Shown one piece after another: positions 16,482 through 23,331 of a stretch of DNA of 23,331 bases; the first letter of the stretch is position 1; each line of letters starts with the position of its first letter. The notes below the pieces were generated by a model. That model searched no databases. It saw nothing but the letters and a program-made list of their open reading frames with translations, and was not told the origin of the DNA. A program made the position numbers and the translations under genes. The DNA comes from JBJXFY01 sp046155815. GTDB lineage: Bacteria; Verrucomicrobiota; Verrucomicrobiia; Limisphaerales; CAIMTB01. The stretch spans positions 1-23,331 of the forward strand of contig JBJXFY010000237.1 of NCBI GenBank assembly GCA_046155815.1, written 5' to 3'.

Positions 16482-17465
16482 TCAGGCGTTGGACCCTGAT
16501 CCCAAACGACTCGACGGGTTGGGCATCCGTCCTTTTTCTGCGTCCTCCTTCACCATCTGCGCCGCCAGCCGTTCGAGGCGGGTCATGGCCATCGCCAGCA
16601 GCATGAGGCCGCCGGCGGTGAAGATCAGGATGCTCCAGCCCGCGGTGTCGTGGACGGTGTTCACGGCGTCCACGCCCTTCTGGTACGCGGTGAGCGAGAG
16701 GTAGAGGCTGCGGAAGAAGTTGCCCACCACCGCCAGCCCGATGCCGGCGGCCAGGAACACGAACTTCGCGCTCGTCCGGCGCAGCGTGAGGTCGCCGATG
16801 AACAGCGCGGCCATGATGCTGGACTGGAGGCTCCGCACGCCGCTGCAGGCCTCGTCCACGCCGACCACGCCGTTGGGGAGCTGGATGACGTGCGCGCTCT
16901 GCACGGCCGGGATGCCGAGCAGGTTCAGCGCCTCGACGTTGAGGAAGGTGATGAGGGACTGGAGGCCGAAGACGACGGGGTTCCAGAGGATCTTCGGCAG
17001 CGGCACGGCCACGAACATGAAGAGCAGCGGGAACAGCAGGCGCCGGGTGGCCGGCGGGCCGTGCAGCACGAGCAGCATCGCCAGGATGAAGAGCGTGCAG
17101 CCGAGGCTGAGGAGGAAGCTGGCCGAGGGGGTGTTGGCGACGCCGTGCTTGTACAGCTCCGCCACCAGGACCAGCGGCATGCCCAGCGCGGCCAGCAGCC
17201 AGGGCAGCCACCGGCGGCGCAGCGGCTCCGGGGCCGGCAGCGCCGGCCAGCGTTCCCAGACGAGGTAGGCCACGAGCATCACGACGATCCAGCCGTACTG
17301 GTACTCGACCTGCCCGCGCCAGTGGACCTGCAGGTCATAAATCCACCACGCCAGCACCGCGAGGATGGGCGCGTGGCGGAGGAGTTCCGCCGTCAGGCCG
17401 GGACGCGGCGTCGCCGCCATGGGCGCGGCGGCCGGCGGGGCTTCGGCGCGGATTTCTTCGGACAC
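16482..17465 (-). CDS. exosortase (membrane cysteine transpeptidase-like)
   Basis: From GTG 17465 the 327-residue protein is a polytopic membrane protein with about eight hydrophobic segments. It carries the exosortase active-site triad: Cys207 in 'GVDEACSGVRSLQSSIMAAL', Arg252 in 'VVGNFFRSLYLSLTAY', and His272 in 'NTVHDTAGWSILIF'. Exosortases cut and probably re-anchor PEP-CTERM proteins at the inner membrane; a PEP-CTERM protein is encoded 1.3 kb away. The C-terminus is a short charged tail, and no EpsI-type periplasmic domain is fused. The frame continues to an ATG at 17540, but those extra 25 residues look non-coding (Arg/Cys/Pro-rich, poor third-position bias). ATG 17420 is another possible start. 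The gene is divergent from scpA. Confidence 0.93.
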   Translation of the reverse strand: MSEEIRAEAPPAAAPMAATPRPGLTAELLRHAPILAVLAWWIYDLQVHWRGQVEYQYGWIVVMLVAYLVWERWPALPAPEPLRRRWLPWLLAALGMPLVLVAELYKHGVANTPSASFLLSLGCTLFILAMLLVLHGPPATRRLLFPLLFMFVAVPLPKILWNPVVFGLQSLITFLNVEALNLLGIPAVQSAHVIQLPNGVVGVDEACSGVRSLQSSIMAALFIGDLTLRRTSAKFVFLAAGIGLAVVGNFFRSLYLSLTAYQKGVDAVNTVHDTAGWSILIFTAGGLMLLAMAMTRLERLAAQMVKEDAEKGRMPNPSSRLGSGSNA

Positions 17466-17617
17466 GGGCCGGGAAGGTGCCTGCGGGCGGCAGGCCGGCC
17501 AAGCGCGATTGCGCGCCGCCCGGCGACAACCAGGTGACATCCGCCGTCCCGCATCGTTGCCAAGCCCCGAGGCGCGGCCCTACGCTGCCCGCACCGCCGG
17601 CCCCGTGCCGCCGGGGC

Positions 17618-18433
17618 ATGAGCGACTACCAGGTCAAGTTCGACGTCTTCGAGGGTCCGCTGGACCTGCTGCTCCACCTCATCCGCAAGGAGGAGGTGGA
17701 CATCTACGAGGTCAACCTCACGAAGATCGCGACCGAGTTCGTTGCCTGCCTCGACCTGATGCGCGAGCTGGACCTCGACATCGCCGGGGAGTTTCTGGTC
17801 ATGGCCGCCACGCTCATGCTCATCAAGAGCCGGGAGCTCCTGCCCGTGGATCAGCGGCCCGAAGCCGGCCCGGATGACGAAGCCCTCGAGGACCCCCGCT
17901 GGGAGCTCATCCGTCAGCTCGTCGAGTACAAGAAGTTCAAGGACGCCGCCGCACGCCTCCAGCAGCTCGAAAACGATACGGGCAACACCTATCCCCGGGT
18001 GCCCGGCCGCCTCGAGATGCCGGACGAGCCCGTTTCGCGCCGCGGCGAGGCCGGCCTTTTCGACCTCCTCGGCGCGGTGAATGCCGTGCTCCGCCGCTTC
18101 CAGTCCCGGCAGGGCGACACGCGCGACGTCTTCGAGGACCGCTGGACCGTCAGCGAAAAGATCCAGTCCGTGCTCGCGCAGGTCATCGCGCGCGGGCCGC
18201 TGCGGTTCGCCGAGCTGTTCCACGAGGCCACCAGCCGAGCGGAGGTCGTGGTGACCTTCCTCGCCCTGCTCGAGCTGGTCCGGATGCGCCAGCTCACCGC
18301 CGGGCAGGACGAGGCCTTCGGCGAGATCGTCATCGCCCCCGCGCCGCCGCCCGAAACGCCGGAACGCGTCAATGAGTCCGCCGCCGAAGCCGCGGCGGCG
18401 GAGCCTCCGGCCGACGCGCCGCGGTGGAACTGA
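17618..18433 (+). CDS. scpA: segregation and condensation protein A
   Basis: The 271-residue protein opens with 'YQVKFDVFEGPLDLLLHLIR' (4-23) and 'EVDIYEVNLTKIATEF', the hallmark ScpA/kleisin N-terminus, and includes 'GEFLVMAATLMLIKSRELLP' about residues 58-77. The middle is a charged linker; the C-terminal winged-helix-like part carries 'VVVTFLALLELVRMRQLTAGQ'. ScpA bridges the SMC heads together with ScpB in the bacterial condensin. After residue 245 it ends in a Pro/Ala/Glu-rich tail longer than in many ScpA proteins. ATG 17618 agrees with the family start. The end overlaps or abuts scpB, the standard gene order. No smc gene lies in the window. Confidence 0.95.
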   Translation: MSDYQVKFDVFEGPLDLLLHLIRKEEVDIYEVNLTKIATEFVACLDLMRELDLDIAGEFLVMAATLMLIKSRELLPVDQRPEAGPDDEALEDPRWELIRQLVEYKKFKDAAARLQQLENDTGNTYPRVPGRLEMPDEPVSRRGEAGLFDLLGAVNAVLRRFQSRQGDTRDVFEDRWTVSEKIQSVLAQVIARGPLRFAELFHEATSRAEVVVTFLALLELVRMRQLTAGQDEAFGEIVIAPAPPPETPERVNESAAEAAAAEPPADAPRWN

Positions 18434-18462
18434 CGCCCGGCCCACACCCAAGCGAATTGCCG

Positions 18463-19185
18463 ATGGAGTCCTCCTCCCCCGCACCCGACCTCAAGTCCGT
18501 GCTCGAGGCGCTGCTGTTCTCCTCCCACCGCCCGCTGTCGCCCCGCGACCTCCGCGACCTGCTCGCGCAGGCCGCCCAGGACGCGGACGCCCCGCCCGCC
18601 GCCGCCCCGCTGAAGAAGTCGCGCGAGGACGACGTGGTGGCCGCGCTCGAACAGCTCGCCGCCGAGCACGCGGCGGCGGGCCGGAGCTACCGGCTGGCGT
18701 GCGTCGCGGACCTGTGGCAGTTTGTGACGAAGCCGGAGCACGCCCCCTGGCTGCGCGCGCTGGCCGGCCGCAAGCCCCGGCCGCCCCGCCTCAGCCAGCC
18801 CGCCCTCGAGACGCTCACCATCATCGCGTACCGCCAGCCGGTGACGCGCGCGGAGATGGAGCAGGTGCGCGGCGTCTCGGTGGACGGCGTGCTGCAGACG
18901 CTGGTGGAGCGCGGCCTCGTCGAGGCCGTCGGCCGCGCGGAGGTCGTGGGGCGTCCCGTGACCTTCGGCACCACGCCCGCCTTCCTCGAGTACTTCGGGC
19001 TCCGGGCGCTGGAAGACCTGCCCGCCGCGGAGGAGCTCCGGCGCATCCCGGTCGAGAAGCCGGAGGCCCTGCTCACGCTTGATCCGGGACTCGCCACCGC
19101 GCCGCCCGCCGACATCACCGCGCCCGCCGGCGCCGCCGAGGCCCCGGCGGCCGAACCACCCGCCACCCCGCCGCCCGTCCCATGA
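18463..19185 (+). CDS. scpB: segregation and condensation protein B
   Basis: The 240-residue protein has two winged-helix domains typical of ScpB: 'LKSVLEALLFSSHRPLSPRD' near the N-terminus and 'ALETLTIIAYRQPVTRAEME' followed by 'QVRGVSVDGVLQTLVERGLV' in the second. 'PVTFGTTPAFLEYFGLRALE' closes the folded part. ScpB dimers bind ScpA in the SMC complex and promote chromosome segregation. A Pro/Ala-rich tail of about 45 residues follows, possibly disordered. A GTG at 18424, inside the end of scpA, would add 13 residues; ATG 18463 puts the start just before the conserved helix. The final TGA overlaps the pheA ATG, so scpA-scpB-pheA are likely one message. Confidence 0.93.
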   Translation: MESSSPAPDLKSVLEALLFSSHRPLSPRDLRDLLAQAAQDADAPPAAAPLKKSREDDVVAALEQLAAEHAAAGRSYRLACVADLWQFVTKPEHAPWLRALAGRKPRPPRLSQPALETLTIIAYRQPVTRAEMEQVRGVSVDGVLQTLVERGLVEAVGRAEVVGRPVTFGTTPAFLEYFGLRALEDLPAAEELRRIPVEKPEALLTLDPGLATAPPADITAPAGAAEAPAAEPPATPPPVP

Positions 19186-20243
19186 ACCTCGCGGAACTCC
19201 GCGCCGCCATTGACCGCTGCGACGGGCAGATCGTGCGCCTCCTGAACGAGCGCACACGCCACGTCCTCCAGATCGGCGAACTGAAGCGCGCCGGCGGCCA
19301 CGAAATCTACGTGCCCTCGCGCGAGCGCGCCGTGCTCCAGAAAGTCGCCCGCCTGAACGCGGGGCCGCTCTCGGACGAGTCGCTCCGCCACATCTACCGC
19401 GAGGTCATGTCGAGCGCGCTCGCGCTCGAGAAGCAGATGACCATCGCGTACTTCGGCCCGGAGGCGACCTTCACGCACCAGGCGGCGATCCGCCGCTTCG
19501 GCTCCAGCCTGGGCTACGCGGCGATGAAGACCATCGGCGATGTCTTCACGGAGGTCGCCAAGGGCCGGGCCGACTACGGTGTCGTGCCGGTCGAGAACTC
19601 CACCGAGGGCATCGTCACGCACACGCTCGACATGTTCGTGGACAGCGAGCTGAAGATCGTCGCGCAGATCATCCTCCCGATCCAGCACTGCCTGCTGGCC
19701 AAGGGGCCGCGCGAAGGGCTCAGGAAGGTCTTCTCCCACCCGCAGGCCCTCGCGCAGTGCCGGCAGTGGATGCAGGTCCATCTGCCGGCGGCCGAGGTCA
19801 TCGAGGCCTCGTCCACCACCCGGGCGGCGGAATTGGCAACGCGGACCCGGAACTCCGCCGCGATCGCCAGTTCCCTGGCGGCGGAGCGCTACGGGCTGCG
19901 GATCCTTGAGGCCGACATCCAGGACAATTCCAGCAACGCCACGCGCTTCCTCGTGCTCGGCCGCCAGTGCAGCCCGCCCACGGGCCGCGACCGCACCAGC
20001 ATCATGTTCAGCATCGTGGACGAGGCCGGCTCGCTGCACCGCGCTCTGTCGCCCTTCTCGAAGAACCGCATCAACATGACGCGGATCGAGTCCCGCCCCA
20101 GCAAGCGCAAGGCGTGGGCCTACTTCTTCTTCGTGGACGTGAAGGGACACTCCGAGGAACCCCGCCTCACCAAGGCCATCGCCGGCCTGCAGCACTCCTG
20201 CAACTTCGTGAAGGTGCTCGGCTCCTACCCGGACGCCGGCTGA
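19182..20243 (+). CDS. pheA: bifunctional chorismate mutase/prephenate dehydratase
   Basis: The 353-residue protein contains an AroQ-type chorismate mutase helix bundle (about 1-86: 'NLAELRAAIDRCDGQIVRLL' and 'YVPSRERAVLQKV'). The prephenate dehydratase domain (about 88-265) has 'YFGPEATFTHQAA', 'YGVVPVENSTEGIVTHTLD' and the catalytic TRF triplet at 254-256. The C-terminal ACT domain (about 272-350) holds GSLH (283-286) and ESRP (303-306), the phenylalanine-binding motifs of feedback-inhibited enzymes. Chorismate is converted through prephenate to phenylpyruvate, the route to phenylalanine. The ATG overlaps the scpB stop (ATGA), suggesting translational coupling. It ends 17 bases before the convergent GrpE-like gene, with a small G+C stem in the gap. 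Confidence 0.95.
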   Translation: MNLAELRAAIDRCDGQIVRLLNERTRHVLQIGELKRAGGHEIYVPSRERAVLQKVARLNAGPLSDESLRHIYREVMSSALALEKQMTIAYFGPEATFTHQAAIRRFGSSLGYAAMKTIGDVFTEVAKGRADYGVVPVENSTEGIVTHTLDMFVDSELKIVAQIILPIQHCLLAKGPREGLRKVFSHPQALAQCRQWMQVHLPAAEVIEASSTTRAAELATRTRNSAAIASSLAAERYGLRILEADIQDNSSNATRFLVLGRQCSPPTGRDRTSIMFSIVDEAGSLHRALSPFSKNRINMTRIESRPSKRKAWAYFFFVDVKGHSEEPRLTKAIAGLQHSCNFVKVLGSYPDAG

Positions 20244-20260
20244 CGGCCCGGATGGGCCCG
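20244..20260. terminator. G+C stem between convergent pheA and GrpE-like genes
   Basis: The 17-base gap reads GGCCC-ggat-GGGCC, a five-base-pair stem with a four-base loop, and could serve both directions. No T-run follows on either strand, so termination is uncertain. Confidence 0.3.
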
Positions 20261-21148
20261 TTAGAGCAGCTCGCGCTGTGCCGCGTCGTCGGGCGGGGTG
20301 GGCGGCGGCCCGGCCGGCTCCGGGATCTCCGCCGGCTCAGGTTCGGCCGGCGGCGCGGCGGTCTCCGGCAGCGGCCCGGTCCGCACCATCACCAGCGGCG
20401 GGCGGATCAGCTGGCCCTGGAAGACGTATCCCGCACCGGGGCAGTCGGCGACCACCGCGCCCGGCCCGGGCTTGGGCGCGCCTTCGGCGAGCTGATGCCG
20501 CCGCTCGTCAAACGGCTCGCCCGGCTGCGCAAGGAGCGCGACCAGCCCCATCCGCCGGGCCGCGTCCCGCTGCGCGAGCTGGAAGCTGCCGATCTGCCGC
20601 ACCACGCTCTCCTGCCCCGACTGGAGCGCCGCACGGAACAGCGCGTAGGTGTGGTCCAACATCCGCACGGCGGCCTGCAGCCAGTCGCCCTCGGCCCGGC
20701 GCAGCTTCTCGGTCTCGAGCCGCAGGGTCTGTTTCTCGCCGTCATTCTGCTTCTTCAGGATCTCGCCGAAGGCCCGGGCCTCCTGCGACAGCCGCGCCTC
20801 GATGGCAGCCGCGCTCTCGACGCTCTTCGCGGCGCGTTCGGCCACGCCGGCCCAGCTGGCCGTGGCCTGGCCGATCTGCATCGCCGCGGATTCGAGTTTC
20901 TGGATTTGCGCCAGCGTGCCGGCGAGGTCCGCGCGCTGCTCCCGTGCCACGGCGGCCTCGTGCTCCCGCAGGAAAGGCAGCACCAGGAGCCACGCGCCGA
21001 GCGCCACGCAGGCCGCCAAGGCCAGCGCCACCGCGAGGTCGAACGGGCGCGGCCCCCACGCGACCAAGGCCGCCGCTGTGGCGAGCAGCGTGAGGTCGGC
21101 CGCGAGGAAGGGGAGCTTGCCCAGGTGCGGGACGTTCGCTTCGGACAT
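20261..21148 (-). CDS. membrane-anchored coiled-coil protein with GrpE-like domain
   Basis: The 295-residue protein starts with two hydrophobic segments (about 14-31 and 37-59), then a long Ala/Glu/Arg-rich coiled-coil-like region (about 60-155, 'LAGTLAQIQKLESAAMQIGQ'). The next part, about 158-256, resembles the C-terminal half of the nucleotide-exchange factor GrpE: 'VVRQIGSFQLAQRDAARRMG' with 'GEPFDERRHQLAEG' and 'GAGYVFQGQLIRPPLVMV', which match the GrpE pattern 'FDP..HEA...GY...LRPA.V'. A Pro/Glu-rich tail (257-295) follows. GrpE proper opens the DnaK nucleotide pocket; a membrane-tethered version could bring an Hsp70-type chaperone to the membrane, but that is inference. No dnaK or dnaJ is nearby. 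It is convergent with pheA. Confidence 0.75.
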   Translation of the reverse strand: MSEANVPHLGKLPFLAADLTLLATAAALVAWGPRPFDLAVALALAACVALGAWLLVLPFLREHEAAVAREQRADLAGTLAQIQKLESAAMQIGQATASWAGVAERAAKSVESAAAIEARLSQEARAFGEILKKQNDGEKQTLRLETEKLRRAEGDWLQAAVRMLDHTYALFRAALQSGQESVVRQIGSFQLAQRDAARRMGLVALLAQPGEPFDERRHQLAEGAPKPGPGAVVADCPGAGYVFQGQLIRPPLVMVRTGPLPETAAPPAEPEPAEIPEPAGPPPTPPDDAAQRELL

Positions 21149-21243
21149 GATGACCGAGACCGTACCGAAGTCCCCGGCCGGCGGGCCAAGCTGATTTTGA
21201 ATTCCGGGCTGGCGCGGCGGCGGGGCCGTGCTTGGATTCGCTC

Positions 21244-21732
21244 ATGGCCCACGCCCCGACCCTGATCTGCCTGTTGGCCGGCACCGCCCTGCTCGCCGGC
21301 TGCTCCACCTCCCCGACTCCCGTGACCCCGCTTTCCGAAGTTGCGACGGCGAACACTCCCGCGCCCGCCACGCCGGCGGCACTCGCCGCCCTGAACGAGG
21401 CGGACCTTAGGCTCGCCCGGCTGGTTGCCGGCGGCCAGACCGTCGCCCTCCCGGCCGAAAAGCTGCCCGTGCTTCAGTTCCTCGAGGGTGGCCGCGTCGC
21501 CGGATTCGCCGGTGTGAACCGCTTCAACGGCGCCTTCACCCTGCGAGACGGCGGAGTCCTCGAATGGAGCCCCGGCCCGGCCGTGACTCGGATGGCCGGG
21601 CCGCCGGAGCGAATGGCTCTCGAAAGCGCCTTCCTCAAGGCCCTGCCGGCCACCACCCGCCTCGGCGTGCTGCCCTACGGCGTCGTCTTCCAGAGCGACG
21701 ACGGGAAGAACGTGGTGGAACTGGTGAAGTAA
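21244..21732 (+). CDS. META/HslJ-like lipoprotein
   Basis: The 162-residue protein has a lipoprotein signal: hydrophobic LICLLAGTALLAGC with lipobox LAGC and modified Cys20, followed by Ser-Thr-Ser and a Pro/Thr/Ala-rich spacer. Residues about 70-160 fit a META (HslJ-type) domain: 'VLQFLEGGRVAGFAGVNRFN' followed by GAF, and 'TRMAGPPERMALESAFLKAL'. HslJ-like proteins are small envelope proteins; in E. coli the family has been linked to novobiocin resistance and heat shock, with no known catalysis. The likely place is the outer or inner membrane facing the periplasm. A TTG at 21232 would add four residues; ATG 21244 is chosen. It is convergent with the astacin-like gene, 19 bases apart. Confidence 0.8.
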   Translation: MAHAPTLICLLAGTALLAGCSTSPTPVTPLSEVATANTPAPATPAALAALNEADLRLARLVAGGQTVALPAEKLPVLQFLEGGRVAGFAGVNRFNGAFTLRDGGVLEWSPGPAVTRMAGPPERMALESAFLKALPATTRLGVLPYGVVFQSDDGKNVVELVK

Positions 21733-21751
21733 CGGGGCCCGCCAGCCCGGG

Positions 21752-22900
21752 TCACCAGACCATCAGCGCCGTTTCGCCCGCGACCTCCGCGTAGTACAGG
21801 CGGACGCGCAGGATGAACTTTCGTCCCTTTCGGAGGCGCTGCTCGAGGCTCGCATTGAAGGACTCGCCGCTGTCGTCGTCCGCGGCGATCTGCCGGAGTT
21901 GTCCGTTCTCCTCCTCGAAAAGCACCATCACCGTGTCCGACGCGCCGAAGGTGCGGAAGGTGTACCGGCGCGTGCGGGTGGGGCGGAACACGAAGTTCTT
22001 TTGCCCGCCCGGCTCCAGGGCCAGCGGCACGGACTCCATGAGCTTCAGCTCGGTTTCGTCCGCGGGCTGGAGCGGCGGGTAGAAGGTCCGGATCCACTCG
22101 CGGTCGCGCGCGGAAAGGCCGCCGGCGGGCTGGATGCCGCGCAGGCGGAACTGCGCCGGCTCGCGGATCAGCCCCGGTTCGAAGGGGTAGTGCATCACCG
22201 AGTCCGGATCCCACTGCGAGCCCTGCACGGAGTCCGGCGGCAGCTTGCGGATGATGTTGTGGAAGGTCTTGGCGCGGTCCCAGCGGTTGGGCGGCTGCGC
22301 GAGCGCCGCATAGACGGCCTCCTCGTCCCAGACGATGCCGGCAAAGGGGTTCTGATGTTCGTGCGGCAGGCCCAGCGTGTGGCCGATCTCGTGGATGGCC
22401 GTGTCCAGATCCAAGCCTTGGGAGGTCAGGGACCAGCCGAAGTTCATCGTCCGGTCGTTCGGCCCCTGCCGCAGCACGTCGCGTCCGACATAGGACCACG
22501 CGCCATCGCCGCGCTGGAAGCCGATGCGGATCTGCGCCTCGCCACGGCTGGCCACTTCGCGGAACTGGAGGCCGACGCCGATGTCACGCCAGCGCTGGAA
22601 GGCCTGGCGGACGACGTTCTTCTCCGCCTCGGTGGTGGTCCACGGCCGCCATTCGGTGGTCCCGTTGGCGAGGCGCACGTTTGCGCCGTCGGTGGGCTGG
22701 TCGAAGAAGTAGTAGTTCAGGACGGTGCCGTTCACCCATTTGTTGGCGACGGCCAGGATGGCACGCACGCGACCGGGCGAGACGTCGGCGGCGAAGGTGC
22801 GTTCCTCCATGGGCGGCAGGCCGCAGAACTCGCGGGGGACGTGGACGTGGGCGGAAGCGGGAGCGGCCTTGGCGGCGGCTTTCTTGCGGGGGGTGGTCAT
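21752..22900 (-). CDS. astacin-like (M12A) zinc metallopeptidase
   Basis: The 382-residue protein carries the zinc site HEIGHTLGLPHEHQNP with H170, H174, H180 and catalytic E171, and a Met-turn SVMHY with M236, the astacin/metzincin pattern (the Glu after the third His is astacin-type). The C-terminal part (about 285-382) is a beta domain resembling bacterial pre-peptidase C-terminal (PPC) domains ('FVFRPTRTRRYTFRTFGASD', 'IAADDDSGE'). The N-terminus has no signal peptide but a Lys/Ala-rich stretch and 'PREFCGLPP', whose C26 could act as a cysteine switch on the zinc; this is speculative. An AGGA eight bases before ATG 22900 supports that start. Substrate unknown. Confidence 0.88.
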   Translation of the reverse strand: MTTPRKKAAAKAAPASAHVHVPREFCGLPPMEERTFAADVSPGRVRAILAVANKWVNGTVLNYYFFDQPTDGANVRLANGTTEWRPWTTTEAEKNVVRQAFQRWRDIGVGLQFREVASRGEAQIRIGFQRGDGAWSYVGRDVLRQGPNDRTMNFGWSLTSQGLDLDTAIHEIGHTLGLPHEHQNPFAGIVWDEEAVYAALAQPPNRWDRAKTFHNIIRKLPPDSVQGSQWDPDSVMHYPFEPGLIREPAQFRLRGIQPAGGLSARDREWIRTFYPPLQPADETELKLMESVPLALEPGGQKNFVFRPTRTRRYTFRTFGASDTVMVLFEEENGQLRQIAADDDSGESFNASLEQRLRKGRKFILRVRLYYAEVAGETALMVW

Positions 22901-23187
22901 GGCTGGTTCCTATCCAGGCTACGCGAAAACCATCCTGCGGTTACTGCCTAAGAAGCGGTTCAGCGGGCGCCCTCAATCCTTACGATGTGAACGCGGTTGA
23001 CCGAGGAAGGCATCGCCGATGGTGGGGCGGGCAGTCCTCTGGCCGCCGCGGCGGCATGGACGGCCCCCTCGCGCGCCTGGGAGCCGCGCCGAACGGTGCG
23101 GAGGGCCGTGAAGCCCCGGTCACGAACGGCGCGCACGGAGTGCGCTCCCTACCGGCACGCCGGCAGAGGCGAGCGGCTTGTCGCCCC
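22901..23187. other. spacer between trpB and the metallopeptidase gene
   Basis: These 287 bases hold no reading frame that looks like a gene and no tRNA. The only structure is the short palindrome at 23131-23145. A promoter for the minus-strand metallopeptidase should lie here, but none with good hexamers was recognised. Confidence 0.4.
23131..23145. repeat. short palindrome GCGCAC-GGA-GTGCGC
   Basis: A perfect six-base-pair stem with a three-base loop, followed by tccctaccgg. It stands in the spacer between trpB and the metallopeptidase gene. Such 'gcgcac.gga.gtgcgc' words look like dispersed intergenic repeats, which is inference from one copy. Confidence 0.4.
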
Positions 23188-23331
23188 TCACACCGGCATT
23201 TCCAGCCCCACCTTCGGCGCGACCTGGGCCACGTCCTTGTCGCCGCGGCCGGAGAGGTTCACGACGATCAGGGATTCCTTCGGCATGGCCGGGGCGCGCT
23301 TCAGGCATTCGGCCACGGCGTGGCTGCTCTC
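23188..23331 (-). CDS. trpB: tryptophan synthase beta chain, C-terminal fragment
   Basis: The last 47 residues of a minus-strand gene that runs off the right edge of the window. The translation opens ESSHAVAECLKRAPAMPKES and continues with IVVNLSGRGDKDV and a short tail ending EMPV. 'E(S/T)AHA...A', 'LVVNLSGRGDKD' is the invariant end of TrpB, including the SGRGDKD loop near the PLP phosphate. TrpB condenses indole (from TrpA) with serine to give tryptophan. The gene is complete only outside this window; its start and partner trpA are not visible. No fragment disruption is seen. Confidence 0.9.
   Translation of the reverse strand, partial: ESSHAVAECLKRAPAMPKESLIVVNLSGRGDKDVAQVAPKVGLEMPV

Overview
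This 23.3 kb window is very G+C-rich, gene-dense bacterial chromosome with no mobile element, CRISPR array, tRNA or rRNA that I can see. The best guess at the host is a member of the Verrucomicrobiota, of the Pedosphaera/Limisphaera type, or a close PVC relative. The reasons are the planctomycete-type cytochrome (DUF1549/DUF1553) and Tat-exported DUF1501 pair, the exosortase with a PEP-CTERM substrate, a Kdo-pathway isomerase (so an LPS-bearing outer membrane), a peculiar ArgD, and frequent non-ATG starts with poor Shine-Dalgarno sites. This is inference from gene content, not from a marker-gene comparison.

Layout. (1) 18-5694, plus strand: an exported three-gene set made of a PQQ-type beta-propeller protein, a malectin-like/cytochrome/DUF1549/DUF1553 protein and a Tat-exported DUF1501 protein. 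(2) 5782-7980, plus: queE (7-deazaguanine biosynthesis) and a class III aminotransferase that carries a cysteine cluster and an in-frame repeat-like insert, with a stem-loop in its leader. (3) 7951-8352: a short stretch with a possible small minus-strand gene. (4) 8353-9740, plus: rsmA (16S rRNA dimethylation) overlapping a NUDIX hydrolase gene. (5) 9822-12113, plus: argD and argF of arginine biosynthesis. (6) 12123-14222, minus: kdsD/kpsF-type arabinose-5-phosphate isomerase followed by a TerC-family membrane protein. (7) 14406-16360, plus: a PEP-CTERM protein and an alpha/beta hydrolase; then 16482-17465, minus: an exosortase, the enzyme expected to process PEP-CTERM proteins. (8) 17618-20243, plus: a tightly overlapping scpA-scpB-pheA unit (chromosome condensation and phenylalanine biosynthesis). 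(9) 20261-21148, minus: a membrane-anchored coiled-coil protein with a GrpE-like C-terminal domain. (10) 21244-21732, plus: a META/HslJ-type lipoprotein, convergent with (11) 21752-22900, minus: an astacin-like zinc metallopeptidase. (12) 23188-23331, minus: the C-terminal end of tryptophan synthase beta chain (trpB), cut by the window edge.

Most of the window is housekeeping metabolism. The parts that deserve a second look are the exported propeller/cytochrome/DUF1501 set, whose substrate is unknown; the PEP-CTERM/hydrolase/exosortase locus; the membrane-anchored GrpE-like protein; the leaderless astacin-like protease with a conspicuous N-terminal Cys-Gly-Leu-Pro; and the aminotransferase with a cysteine cluster and a repeat-derived-looking loop. 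Several short palindromes in the spacers resemble dispersed REP-like repeats.
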